Source: Bacteroidales bacterium (GTDB taxonomy: Bacteria > Bacteroidota > Bacteroidia > Bacteroidales > Marinilabiliaceae). From it: DNA of 64,000 nt. The stretch spans positions 124,001-188,000 of the forward strand of contig QKJP01000031.1 of assembly GCA_003249255.1 (NCBI GenBank). Direction: 5' to 3'. Numbering within the stretch: the stretch's first letter is position 1; the number at the start of each line of letters is the position of its first letter. The notes beneath the pieces were generated by a model that was not told where the DNA came from, did not search any database, and saw only the letters and a list, made by a program, of their open reading frames with translations. This document shows positions 52,693 through 62,237 of this stretch, piece after piece. Both the position numbers and the translations under genes were made by a program.

Positions 52693-53760
52693 TTAATTAT
52701 TTTTATATTTATTCATCTCCCAACCTTTCTGGTTCAAAAGCTCAACTGATTGTTGAATAACCTTTTCGATACTAAATTGAGATACAGCTTCTGTTATCCC
52801 TTTACTTAATTGATTCAGGTCTTCATTATCACCATTGAATACCTCATAAATTACATTTGATAATTGATCGACATTCTGAGTATCCACAAAGCGCACACTC
52901 TTGTAATCCTCAAAATATTCGGTTAACGAATTTATCCGAGTCGTAATAACTGGTAAGCCAACAAAACCTGCTTCAACCAAAACTCCAGGCAAGCCTTCTC
53001 CCGGATGAAAAGTTGGTAATGCAAAAACATGATAATTTAGCATCAACCGCTGTACATCACCGGGTTCAACCTCTCCCTTATAATTAATAATTCCCATATT
53101 TTCAATCAGTAAATTATTAACCTGTTCTCGACAGCCTTCATCCATTGGCCCCACAATATCCAGCTTGATATTTTCAACACCTTCACTCTTTAATTTCAAT
53201 ACTGCTTCTGCTAAATCAAAAACTCCTTTTGTAGCAGTAACCCGGGATAAAAACAAAACTCTATGTAGATTATCATTGGTCAATTTCCATTGAAAATTTA
53301 AGTTTTTCCTAGGATTAAAAACGACTTCACAATTATCCAACCCAAACTCTATAAGACCTTTGAGCATAATGTTAGATTCAACATATATCCCATCTAACCT
53401 TTTTAAAACTTTAATAAACATTTTTTTTAAAAAAGGATTCATTTTTTTTATTTGAGTATGAAAAGAACCTCCAATAACATATAATATGGCTTGTCGCCTT
53501 TTTCTTACTTTTTGAAGAAGAAAAAACAAGGGCAATAAAACATTACGTCCATTCCGATTTAAAGAAAATATAATTTTATCCGCTTGTGATAACTTCTTTA
53601 ATAAATCCCAATAATAAGCCAATGCACCACCTTTTCTACGAATGGTATCAAAATATACGATATCCCGATACCCAAGAAATTTAAAGCCCTCTTGTAATGT
53701 ACTGTTCTTCACTCCATCACCCTTGTAGGGCGGAGCAAATGGTCCTACAAATAAAATCAC
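52693..53760 (-). CDS. Family 4 glycosyltransferase
   Basis: A 355-residue GT-B enzyme. FVGPFAPPYKGDGVKNSTLQ at the start, FLSRVTATKGVFDLAEAV in the middle and the donor site PTFHPGEGLPGVLVEAGFVGLPVI (E-x7-E type). It overlaps the next gene by 4 bases. Donor sugar not predictable. Confidence 0.85.
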   Translation of the reverse strand: MILFVGPFAPPYKGDGVKNSTLQEGFKFLGYRDIVYFDTIRRKGGALAYYWDLLKKLSQADKIIFSLNRNGRNVLLPLFFLLQKVRKRRQAILYVIGGSFHTQIKKMNPFLKKMFIKVLKRLDGIYVESNIMLKGLIEFGLDNCEVVFNPRKNLNFQWKLTNDNLHRVLFLSRVTATKGVFDLAEAVLKLKSEGVENIKLDIVGPMDEGCREQVNNLLIENMGIINYKGEVEPGDVQRLMLNYHVFALPTFHPGEGLPGVLVEAGFVGLPVITTRINSLTEYFEDYKSVRFVDTQNVDQLSNVIYEVFNGDNEDLNQLSKGITEAVSQFSIEKVIQQSVELLNQKGWEMNKYKNN

Positions 53761-54875
53761 ATCACCCTCCTTTCTTGTAACTCCGAATACAATTTTACTA
53801 AAGCTAAAATCACGCTTGATTCAGAGTAATTTTCAATAACCTCCTTCTGAAATTCAAGTGCCTGAATCTTTGCAGCTTCTTTATCCCTTAGCTTTTCTAA
53901 TACAGCAGCTGAAAACGATTCTTTATTGGGTTCATTTACAACACTGCCAAACTTTCCATACTGTAGCACTCGCCCGCAATCTCCCACATTAGTACTAACT
54001 ATAGGTATTCCGGCTAAACCATACTCTAATAGGGAAACAGGCAAACCTTCTCGTTGGGATGATAGCAGTGCTAAATCACATGTTTCTAGAAGATCAATAA
54101 CATCATTCCGAGAACCTAAATAATGAACATCATTCTTTATATCTGGATTATCATTTATATAATTCATTACTTTCTCTAAATAGGCATCGGTAGAATATCC
54201 TCCAACTAGATACAATTGAGCATCTGCAAATTCCTTTTTTACTTCCGAAAATGCATCCAACATTAAAAAATGATCTTTTTCAGGTCGAATATTAGCTACG
54301 CTTATTAATTTATTTTTTGAAATTTTGATTGGAAAATTATCCAATTCAAACGCGCCTTTCGCCTTACTTAAAATTGGAAAATTTTGTATGTAGCACACTT
54401 TTTTAAGATCCATTTTCAATGTATTTATCGCGTACTCTTTTAATTCTTCACTAACAACAATTGTGTAATCTAAAACATGTTTAAAACGGCGAAGCAGATA
54501 GTCATATAACTTACTGTTCCCTTGAATTCTCAATCCATAATGATCATGCCAAACGACAATCAGATGAGGAAGTAAAAGCTTCAAAAAAACAGCCCAAAAA
54601 AATGAAGTTGAATGAGCATGGATTAAATCTATCCTTTCACGTTTTACATAACGATACAAACGAATAAATCTAACAACATCAAAAGCATGGCGCTTTCCTA
54701 AAACAAATGATGTTACATCTGGATGAATAAAATCAACTAAAGGACCTGCCCTATGAGAAGCACATAAGTAGGTTTTCACTCCATTTTTTGCTAAGCCATT
54801 TGCAATATTTACAGCCATACGTTCTGATCCTGCAGCACGTAAAGAATCAATAATGCAAAGGACTCTTAATTTCAT
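53757..54875 (-). CDS. Family 4 glycosyltransferase
   Basis: A 372-residue GT-B enzyme: VLCIIDSLRAAGSERMAVNIANGL, DLIHAHSTSFFWAVF, SVANIRPEKDHFLMLDAF and SSQREGLPVSLLEYGLAGIPIV. The DLIHAHS and GxAG patterns are those of GT4 capsule enzymes. It overlaps genes on both sides by 4 bases. Confidence 0.85.
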   Translation of the reverse strand: MKLRVLCIIDSLRAAGSERMAVNIANGLAKNGVKTYLCASHRAGPLVDFIHPDVTSFVLGKRHAFDVVRFIRLYRYVKRERIDLIHAHSTSFFWAVFLKLLLPHLIVVWHDHYGLRIQGNSKLYDYLLRRFKHVLDYTIVVSEELKEYAINTLKMDLKKVCYIQNFPILSKAKGAFELDNFPIKISKNKLISVANIRPEKDHFLMLDAFSEVKKEFADAQLYLVGGYSTDAYLEKVMNYINDNPDIKNDVHYLGSRNDVIDLLETCDLALLSSQREGLPVSLLEYGLAGIPIVSTNVGDCGRVLQYGKFGSVVNEPNKESFSAAVLEKLRDKEAAKIQALEFQKEVIENYSESSVILALVKLYSELQERRVM

Positions 54876-56002
54876 ATTATTAGCTTTTTTATTTCGTTAT
54901 CAAAGCGCTCCAAAGTGTATTCTCTTGCCCATGCCATTCCTTTTTGGGCTTTACTTAACCACATATCAGGCATATTCAAATATTTCTCAACTTCACTTAC
55001 TGCCATTTCAGGATCAATTTCAATTAAACTACCACGTTCGGTTTGTCCAATCATATAACTAACACAGGATACATTAGTGGTAATAGGTACACATCCCCAC
55101 CACATTGACTCTGCAACCGCCTTTGGCCACCCTTCTGAATGAGAAGCAAATAATAAAAAATGAGAGTGATGTAATTCGTCCTTCACCTTGTCTCTTGTTA
55201 CATTTCCTAATAAAGAAACATGCTGTTGCAAATGATTTTCTTCAATAAATTGTTCCAATAAGGCTCTTTCTCTCCCTTCGCCCATCATTGTTAATTCAAC
55301 TTCATAGCCTTTTTTCAAAAGCGAATGGATGACCTTTAAGCAAAAAAGGGGCTCTTTGTTCTTGGTTAAAGTTCCTACAAAAGCGAATTTTATTTTTTGA
55401 GGCAAGGCCATTTTTTTTAATTCAAGATCAACAAAAACCTTCTCGCTTTCATGATAACTAGCTGTGAAAAAAGGCTTTATATTCTTCGTTAGATCCGGCC
55501 ATTTTCCGTAAACCAATACTGTCATGTTGTGAGTTAGCCTAGTGTTCCTAAGTATATATTGTTGAAGTCGGTATGTAAAAGGTTGTTTTGAGCCCCAATC
55601 CCAATTATTGGCATACTTCGCTGTTTTCTTTTTCCAAGGAAAAAACAGTTGCATGATTGAACCCAACAAACCATAATTATTAGGACAACGAATATGAATA
55701 TGGTCTGACCATAACATCCAAAAAACCATTTTTAAAAAAATGTATGGCAAGGATAAAAAACTATATAAAGCACGCCCAATGGTTTTTGAATGCAAATAGG
55801 GAACTGATGAAATTTTAAAATGAGAACTTTCAAACTCTCGTGTTAAAAAAGGCTTAAATACAATGGTTGGAGATAAAATAACCACCTCTTCGAAATGATT
55901 AAACCACAAATCCATTTCTTTAACATAAGGACCATAAGACTTTACAGATCCATCAGAATTAGTTAAATGAGGGGCCGCAGTTATAACTAGTAAACGTGCC
56001 AT
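54872..56002 (-). CDS. Family 4 glycosyltransferase
   Basis: A 376-residue protein. FAFVGTLTKNKEPLFCLKVI and LLFASHSEGWPKAVAESMWWG are GT4 C-domain motifs. The N-domain is less typical, with HIRCPNNYGLLGSIMQLF and a basic segment ahead of a membrane-associating region. The tail helix is present. One base separates it from the acetyltransferase gene upstream. Confidence 0.85.
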   Translation of the reverse strand: MARLLVITAAPHLTNSDGSVKSYGPYVKEMDLWFNHFEEVVILSPTIVFKPFLTREFESSHFKISSVPYLHSKTIGRALYSFLSLPYIFLKMVFWMLWSDHIHIRCPNNYGLLGSIMQLFFPWKKKTAKYANNWDWGSKQPFTYRLQQYILRNTRLTHNMTVLVYGKWPDLTKNIKPFFTASYHESEKVFVDLELKKMALPQKIKFAFVGTLTKNKEPLFCLKVIHSLLKKGYEVELTMMGEGRERALLEQFIEENHLQQHVSLLGNVTRDKVKDELHHSHFLLFASHSEGWPKAVAESMWWGCVPITTNVSCVSYMIGQTERGSLIEIDPEMAVSEVEKYLNMPDMWLSKAQKGMAWAREYTLERFDNEIKKLII

Positions 56003-56003
56003 A

Positions 56004-56564
56004 CTACTTCGTATTCATTATCAAATCATCAGAATTGTAATCGCTTACTTTTACAGCAGGAACTCCTACTACGGTGCAATTTGGAGCAACATCCCGGGTT
56101 ACCAATGAATTTGCTCCAACAACAGCTCCATTTCCAATTTTAATTTTCCCAACTACAACAGCATTAGTTCCAATGTAAACCCTATTGCCAATTTCAGGTA
56201 CACCTCTATACTCCCCTCTCCCACTAATACCAATGGTTACGCCTTGAGATATATTGCAGTATTCGCCAATGATAGCTTGTGCACTGATCCGAATATTTCC
56301 CGTATGTCCAATATATAATCCTTTTCCAATAGTTGTTCCATACCGAATACTAATACCTGTTAACAACTCTACAAAAAACTTCCAAAGCAAACAGCCCTTT
56401 AACAATAAAGATTTAAGCACCCTTGGTATTCTGGATCGATATATAGCATTCGACACCCGGTATTGAAATATAGCCCAGACACACCTCTGGAGAAAAAAGT
56501 GCACCCAAAGAGGTTTATCATCATAAGCTTTATAGCGATATAAATCATGAATAAAAGCACCCAT
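56004..56564 (-). CDS. Serine-acetyltransferase-like sugar O-acetyltransferase (left-handed beta-helix)
   Basis: A 186-residue protein: an N-terminal helical part (about 1-70) followed by hexapeptide repeats (ISIRYGTTIGKGLYIGHTGN, AIIGEYCNISQGVTIG, EIGNRVYIGTNAVVVG, KIGNGAVVGANSLVT) and the closing VGVPAVKV. CysE-like capsule forms modify sugars rather than serine. The location inside a glycosyltransferase run favours O- or N-acetylation of a capsule sugar. Confidence 0.85.
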   Translation of the reverse strand: MGAFIHDLYRYKAYDDKPLWVHFFLQRCVWAIFQYRVSNAIYRSRIPRVLKSLLLKGCLLWKFFVELLTGISIRYGTTIGKGLYIGHTGNIRISAQAIIGEYCNISQGVTIGISGRGEYRGVPEIGNRVYIGTNAVVVGKIKIGNGAVVGANSLVTRDVAPNCTVVGVPAVKVSDYNSDDLIMNTK

Positions 56565-56567
56565 AAC

Positions 56568-57716
56568 TCAACCTTTAGTTACAATATCTTGAAAATATCG
56601 ATAATTTTCATCCATGAGACGGTCAATATCAAAGCGTTCAAAAACATCTTTTTGGGCATTAACTCCCATTTCCTTTGCTTTCTCTGGATCATTTAATAAA
56701 AACTCTATTTTCTCTGCAATATCACGAGGTTTATATGGATCACATAACAATCCTGTTTTGTTTGGAGTGACCACTTCAAATCCCGGTCCTGTTTTACTTG
56801 CTATCAAAGGTTTACCCATGGCAAGAACTTCTAACCATGCAATTGGCATTGCTTCCATAAATGAGGGTAAAACAACCATTTGAGATTGAGATAGCCATTT
56901 AGCGACTTCATGATGCGGTACCGCTCCTACGAAATCGATAAAAAGTTGGTACTTTTCCGGAATATGGGATTTTAAATACTCGATATAAGATTTTCCTGTT
57001 TTGGGATTTATCCAGTCCCGTCCCACTACCTTTAATTGGACATCATAACCCTTATCAATCAAAAGATACATTGCCTCGATTAATTTATGTACCCCTTTTT
57101 TTTCGCAAACAGTTCCAACATATAAAATTTGATTTTCAATCAAAGCAATACTATCATCCTGCTTAAAAACATCTAAATCCACAGGATTATAAATAATTTC
57201 GACTTTTTTTTCTCCTAGACTTAAGAGACGCTTGGTTTCATTGGCTACAAAATTACTTACCCCAATTAAGTAATCTGCATTTTTAAAGGAGCGTTTTTCC
57301 TGCCAACTTTTCCATTTATTAACGTCTCGACTTTCACTATTTGCAAAATAGTGATGCCCACCATGCATACGAATCACTTTTAAATAGTCGGTCTTACAAG
57401 GTATAAACGCTTGCCCAATTTCAGGAGTTTCTAAAACATCAATTGGGTGAATTTGATGAACTTCCTTTAACTTTTTTCTGAGCCGAATCATATTCGGAAG
57501 AAACCTCAAGTACTTGATTTTTGGTTTAGCCAAGCGAATCACATGAACACCTTGATCATTAATTTCTTCTTCCTTTGTAACATCACCAAATAGAATGACA
57601 GTCACCCGACAACCTTTCTTTACTAATGCAATTCCCAAGGTTTGAATAAAGCTACCAATCCCTCCTGTATTCCATAAAGGATACTCTGGTGAAAAAAAAC
57701 AGATATGCATTGCCAT
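56568..57716 (-). CDS. Family 4 glycosyltransferase
   Basis: A 382-residue GT-B enzyme: MHICFFSPEYPLWNTGGIGSFIQTLG, VIRMHGGHHYFA, LYVGTVCEKKGVHKLIEAMY and VLPSFMEAMPIAWLEVLAMGKPLI. Typical GT4 with an N-domain glycine-rich loop. It follows the kinase-fold gene by 6 bases. Confidence 0.9.
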   Translation of the reverse strand: MAMHICFFSPEYPLWNTGGIGSFIQTLGIALVKKGCRVTVILFGDVTKEEEINDQGVHVIRLAKPKIKYLRFLPNMIRLRKKLKEVHQIHPIDVLETPEIGQAFIPCKTDYLKVIRMHGGHHYFANSESRDVNKWKSWQEKRSFKNADYLIGVSNFVANETKRLLSLGEKKVEIIYNPVDLDVFKQDDSIALIENQILYVGTVCEKKGVHKLIEAMYLLIDKGYDVQLKVVGRDWINPKTGKSYIEYLKSHIPEKYQLFIDFVGAVPHHEVAKWLSQSQMVVLPSFMEAMPIAWLEVLAMGKPLIASKTGPGFEVVTPNKTGLLCDPYKPRDIAEKIEFLLNDPEKAKEMGVNAQKDVFERFDIDRLMDENYRYFQDIVTKG

Positions 57717-57722
57717 AAGTTT

Positions 57723-58694
57723 TCAATTTTGATCAGACTTCAATTCGTAAATATGGTTCATCACAGCCTTAACATTAATAAAGTCAGCTTCACTACTCAC
57801 AACTGTATGTTTTCCTACCTGTATCGAACTCCGAAAGTACACGAACAAGATGAGCAACAAATACTGCAAACTATTCATCCCCAAATATTTTCGAACTTCT
57901 TCCATTGAATAAAAAAGTAGCTTTTCACTATTATTAGATATCCTGTGCAAACAAATAACATTAAATACCGAACGCACTTTTTGCGCATTAAACAATTTCT
58001 TCCACAACACAATATGATTTAATACCAAATCGTAAAACTGCCAATAATCCTTTTGAGCATGTTCCCAATCGAAAACCTGAAATTCATCTTTTTTATTGAT
58101 AATGAAATTATAATAGCAATAGTCGCCATGAGATAAACAAGTGTATAAATCCCACTGAAACAACCTTGTAATATCAATAAGTTGATTTAACAGATCATTT
58201 ACTGTCAAATTATTAGAATAATTGTTCCCCATTTCTCTCAGCTCACCTATTAATAAAGACGATGATATTTTCTTTCTAATTAAAAAAGCATGCAATTGAA
58301 ATTGCCAATGAGTTGATAATTTTAAAATCTTTTCTAGAGTTTGTTCCGACATGATTTTAACATCAGCTAGATACTGAGAATTATCGCAGTACTCCTGTAT
58401 CCGAAAACAATTTCTGCCAATGGAGATTGAATCAAATGAAAACAATATACTCTTTGAAATGCTAATTGGGATGTTATCAGCATTTAAAAAATTCAAAACC
58501 TCTTCTTCATTTTTAATTCTGTTTATAGAATCTTTACGGTATGAAGTAACCAGATATTTATATTCGCCTCCAATAAAAACTAAAAAATGATAAGTATCAT
58601 TAAGCGTTACATTTCGCGAGTATTGAATTACTTCAACGTTTAAACTCTTTCTCTTAGATTTAATATACTCCTTTATTTCTTGTACCACATTCAT
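57723..58694 (-). CDS. Aminoglycoside phosphotransferase/choline-kinase-fold protein
   Basis: A 323-residue protein. The catalytic loop LSHGDYCYYNFII and the metal motif FQVFDWEHAQ are the APH/choline kinase Brenner and DFG-equivalent motifs; the N-lobe is diverged but has the pattern FLVFIGGEYKYLV with an ATP-binding lysine candidate. It could phosphorylate a small alcohol or a sugar. A gene for an alkaline-phosphatase-superfamily transferase lies two genes upstream, so a phospho-substituent on the polymer is a plausible shared product (inference). Confidence 0.7.
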   Translation of the reverse strand: MNVVQEIKEYIKSKRKSLNVEVIQYSRNVTLNDTYHFLVFIGGEYKYLVTSYRKDSINRIKNEEEVLNFLNADNIPISISKSILFSFDSISIGRNCFRIQEYCDNSQYLADVKIMSEQTLEKILKLSTHWQFQLHAFLIRKKISSSLLIGELREMGNNYSNNLTVNDLLNQLIDITRLFQWDLYTCLSHGDYCYYNFIINKKDEFQVFDWEHAQKDYWQFYDLVLNHIVLWKKLFNAQKVRSVFNVICLHRISNNSEKLLFYSMEEVRKYLGMNSLQYLLLILFVYFRSSIQVGKHTVVSSEADFINVKAVMNHIYELKSDQN

Positions 58695-58702
58695 TAATAA
58701 CC

Positions 58703-59275
58703 CTAGATTCTAATTATCAATAATTCCAATGGCCATAAACTTTTGATCAAAAACCTCAATAATTTATTGTTTAGCAAGAAAGAAATTTTCTTAGCTCTTT
58801 GTCCTGAGGGAGCCCAATATTTATAATTCGTAAAAATACAAGTTGAATCAGACACACTTACAACCTCATTATTAACCTCATGTATGTATAGCTTTTTAAG
58901 CTCAATACTTCGTTGCCTTATAAACTTTACCGCTTTCCTGTAATTCTTTAATTTCTTTGTTTTAATGTATGGCTGGTAATACAATCGAAAAACTTTAGCT
59001 ATTAAAAAGTGTGAAACCAAGTTTTTCTTAACATTAAAACAAACTACAATACAATGACTTAATCGTTTTATTTCTGTTAAGATATTAGCTGATGAAATAT
59101 CTAAAATTAAAATTTCAACGTTTGATAAATCATAACTCCTGAATTCATTATAAGTTAGATTCAACAGACTGACACCTTCTACGGGTGATAAATAATTTCC
59201 TTTCTGATAATCACTTACGACCACAACCTTAGAATCTTTCTTTAAATCAATCCACGTCAAGCATTCTAAAACCAT
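58703..59275 (-). CDS. Unrecognised protein of the capsule operon
   Basis: A 190-residue basic protein that I do not recognise. It opens with a Rossmann-like pattern (DSKVVVVSDYQKGNY, NVEILILDISSANI, HCIVVCFNVKKNL), then a basic helical segment (YIKTKKLKNYRKAVKFIRQRS), and ends with IFTNYKYWAPSGQRAKKI and two short hydrophobic helices. The N-terminal half resembles a nucleotide-binding half-domain without further motifs. Gaps of 5 and 8 bases to its neighbours show it is co-transcribed between the kinase-fold and phosphatase-superfamily genes. Confidence 0.7.
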   Translation of the reverse strand: MVLECLTWIDLKKDSKVVVVSDYQKGNYLSPVEGVSLLNLTYNEFRSYDLSNVEILILDISSANILTEIKRLSHCIVVCFNVKKNLVSHFLIAKVFRLYYQPYIKTKKLKNYRKAVKFIRQRSIELKKLYIHEVNNEVVSVSDSTCIFTNYKYWAPSGQRAKKISFLLNNKLLRFLIKSLWPLELLIIRI

Positions 59276-59280
59276 GATTA

Positions 59281-60432
59281 CTAATATTTATCAGACATAT
59301 ACACCGATAAAATATCATTAAATTCTTGACTTATTTGAGGGTGTTCACTATAGACATTTTCGATCTCTTGAGTATCTTGAGTTAAATTATATAAATGAGG
59401 CTGGAAATGATCTGTATCATTAGTTTTCACAAACTTCCAGTTTTTCCACCTTATTGAATGCAAATTTGGCAAGCCCTGTTTCTTTAAAATAGCACCACAA
59501 GCTTGAAGGTAAATTGGCTTTTCTTGATATTGACTTACGCCCTTATCATTTTGAATTAGGGATAATAAACTTTGTCCAGGTAAGCTCTTGTTTTCAATTC
59601 CAAGCATTTCCAATAGTGTTGGTAATATATCTATTGTTGAGGTATTTGAATATTCTTCTTTATTCTTAAGATCTATGTGGGGTGATATTAAAAGAAATGG
59701 GACACGAGTTAATAAATCATAAACATGAAAACCATGAGCTTCATCATAATTAAACCCATTTCTTGCGCCATCTATTTCCTTCACATAATGACCATGATCT
59801 GCCACTATAAGAACATGTGTATTATCAAAATCAACATTCTCCATAAGTTGTTCAAGAGTACGATCTAATTTCTCCACTGCACTTTCATACAAGGATAAAT
59901 TTGACTTAGAAATATCCTGACGCCACCGATTATGTAGATCTAAAAAATGTATCCAATGGAACCAATTTCTACTTTGCCGGCTAGTAACCTCCTCAAAACT
60001 ATTAAAGATCCCTTTTCTAATTGAATTAATTTGCTTAAACCTCAGAGAAAATCGTCCAAGCTTAAAAATCTTTTGAGGAGCTCTATAAATAAAAGTATCG
60101 AATCCTCTACTTATTTTTGTTTTGGGTTTTAAAGGTCCACTAACGGTTGCAGAACAATAGTAATTTTCCTTTTGTAATATTTCGGCGATGGTTTTAACAG
60201 TACTTGAAAGTTCATATCCATAAGTAGAAATAATCCCATGTTGCTGTGGATAATGACCAGTTAAAACAGACGCTATACTTGGTGTAGTAGAGCTTGTTGA
60301 AGAAAACATATTCCTAAAGAAAACACCTTTCTTTTTTAATTCGTCGAAGAAAGGAAGATTCAAGTTTTCTCTCAACAACTTGTCTGTCCCCATACAATCA
60401 ATGGTAATCAATAGTACATTATTTTGTTGCAT
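59281..60432 (-). CDS. Sulfatase-fold enzyme with Thr in the nucleophile position
   Basis: A 383-residue soluble member of the alkaline phosphatase/sulfatase superfamily. Metal Asp12 (LLITIDCMGTDK), the active-site block SSTTPSIASVLTG, IVADHGHY and FNYDEAHGFHVY are present. In sulfatases the block is C/S-x-P-x-R. Here Thr49 stands in place of Cys/Ser and Ile in place of Arg, so it cannot carry formylglycine. A Thr nucleophile is known from phosphoethanolamine and phosphoglycerol transferases of this fold. No signal peptide or membrane helix is seen. It overlaps the flippase gene by 14 bases. Confidence 0.8.
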   Translation of the reverse strand: MQQNNVLLITIDCMGTDKLLRENLNLPFFDELKKKGVFFRNMFSSTSSTTPSIASVLTGHYPQQHGIISTYGYELSSTVKTIAEILQKENYYCSATVSGPLKPKTKISRGFDTFIYRAPQKIFKLGRFSLRFKQINSIRKGIFNSFEEVTSRQSRNWFHWIHFLDLHNRWRQDISKSNLSLYESAVEKLDRTLEQLMENVDFDNTHVLIVADHGHYVKEIDGARNGFNYDEAHGFHVYDLLTRVPFLLISPHIDLKNKEEYSNTSTIDILPTLLEMLGIENKSLPGQSLLSLIQNDKGVSQYQEKPIYLQACGAILKKQGLPNLHSIRWKNWKFVKTNDTDHFQPHLYNLTQDTQEIENVYSEHPQISQEFNDILSVYMSDKY

Positions 60433-61690
60433 GCTTAAATTTTTGGTAAAAAAAGAAAGTGGCTATAAATAAGAGAAAGGAAGTTACTGAATAGGCAATG
60501 GCAGCACCAATAATATCATAACGCACAATAAAAAGATACATAAAAAGTAACTTTAAGGGTAATACTAATAACCGTACATAACTTTTAATCTCAGGTCTTC
60601 CAGAACTGGAAAACATTTTATTCAGCAATTTGGTCATTCCAAAAAACACTCCACCTACTAACATAATATTTGAAAACAAATAAGCTTGTTCAAACTCTGC
60701 GCCATATAAGCTTTTAATCAAAAAGTCGCCTGCGAAATAAAAAAATAACCAACCCACAAAGTATAGAGATAAAAACATTGCAGATGATTTAAATATTGTA
60801 CGTGCACGATCCGTTTTTTTTTCGCGTACAAGTCGTGGAACCAGAATAATACCAATAGACTCTGCAACAAAATCAAACATCCCAAGAATTGCTTCTGCAA
60901 CCGAATAAACTCCGAGTACAGCGGGGGTAAAAAAACTAGCCAGAATAAGGATATCTAATTTGAAATTTAATCGATTCAATAGACCTCCAATATATTCACG
61001 AACTCCATACCAAACATTCGATTTTAGGGAATGAAAACTGAATAAATTTATTCTGAATTTAACATGGTTAAGTACCTTAATATGGGTATATGTTGCAGCT
61101 ATTAACGATGAAAAAACAACTACATAAATCACATACTCAACTTGAAATATATCCAAATAGATTCCTAACAATAAAAGCATTACGTAGGCAAATGATTTTA
61201 CTACGGCACTTAAATTATACGCGGTATATTTTTCAAATCCCCTTAAAAATCCTAAAGCCTGCAACCGATAACTTGATATAAACAACTGAATTAAAGAAAA
61301 ATAAACTACAAGCTTACGGATACCAGGATAATACTGATCTCCAACAAATGGAATTACAACAAGAGCTACAAGAAAAGCACCCATTGAGATGCTAAACCAA
61401 AATACAACAGTATTGGTATACAACACATTCGGATCTTTACCTTTATTAAGGTAATAAACATTTGATAATGGAATTCCCAAATCTGAAAAAACACCTAAAA
61501 CCCCAATAAAAGAAAGGACAATTGCCACTTGTCCTTTTCCTTCTGCACCTAAATAACGAGCAATAATAACCCCTGCGGCAATTTGAAATATAAAGCCGAA
61601 TACTTTTGTTGAAAACACTTTATAAAAATTGGCTAAAAAGTGATTTTCAAGCAGTAATATTTTTACGCGATGAAGTAAAATGATAGGCAT
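60419..61690 (-). CDS. Polysaccharide flippase (Wzx type)
   Basis: A 423-residue protein with about 12 helices of the MATE/MVF polysaccharide-transporter superfamily: VFGFIFQIAAGVIIARYLGAEGKGQVAIVL, FSDLGIPLSNVYYL, and VAEAILGMFDFVAESIGIILVPRLVREK. It flips the lipid-linked repeat unit to the periplasm for the Wzy-type polymerase. First clear gene of the long minus-strand operon. Confidence 0.9.
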   Translation of the reverse strand: MPIILLHRVKILLLENHFLANFYKVFSTKVFGFIFQIAAGVIIARYLGAEGKGQVAIVLSFIGVLGVFSDLGIPLSNVYYLNKGKDPNVLYTNTVVFWFSISMGAFLVALVVIPFVGDQYYPGIRKLVVYFSLIQLFISSYRLQALGFLRGFEKYTAYNLSAVVKSFAYVMLLLLGIYLDIFQVEYVIYVVVFSSLIAATYTHIKVLNHVKFRINLFSFHSLKSNVWYGVREYIGGLLNRLNFKLDILILASFFTPAVLGVYSVAEAILGMFDFVAESIGIILVPRLVREKKTDRARTIFKSSAMFLSLYFVGWLFFYFAGDFLIKSLYGAEFEQAYLFSNIMLVGGVFFGMTKLLNKMFSSSGRPEIKSYVRLLVLPLKLLFMYLFIVRYDIIGAAIAYSVTSFLLFIATFFFYQKFKHATK

Positions 61691-62237
61691 TGGTGTGAGT
61701 ATTACCGGTTAGGCAAAATTTTTTGTTAAAGAATAAAAGTCGAGATACTGCTTCGCCTCCTCAATCCCAATATACTAATGAGAAGAGCAAATAAAATGTA
61801 GAACTAACGACTTCTTTCTTATCTAATTTACCACACTCTAAACTTGGTTGCACACAAAAATGATAAAGCGTTTCATTTTCTTGTTGAAGACCATTTTTAG
61901 CATGATGAACTAGATTTTTAATACAAAAACTGACTGCGATAAAAATCATTACAATGCCCACCCACTAAGCCTTTAATAACTATGTACCAGTAATTTACAC
62001 AACACACAATCCAAACAATAGAATTTCAAAAAATCGCAACCCCCTTCTTTTCATGCCATTACGTACTCTTTTACAACTTTCTTTGAAACATAACTTTTCA
62101 GACTTCTAAATCTTCTTCTATGTTAAATCCGTAAAATGTTAAATCTTATAAAAAAATGATTTTTTGCACAATCTATTAATTGACAGAAGATGGCAATGTA
62201 ATTAACTTACCTATTTAGAAATTTTAATTTTTGAGCC
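61691..62237. other. Divergent intergenic region upstream of the capsule operon, 547 bases
   Basis: It must hold promoters for the capsule operon (minus) and for the 62238 gene (plus). I found no exact TTTG-N-TAnnTTTG pair. A 66-codon minus-strand frame (61761-61961) has a hydrophobic start but no family resemblance, and is not called. No upstream JUMPstart or UpxY-type antitermination gene is visible. Confidence 0.5.

Noticed and set aside
61761-61961. 66-codon minus-strand frame upstream of the flippase gene
   Set aside because: The hydrophobic first 15 residues are suggestive, but nothing else supports coding. It may be part of the operon leader.
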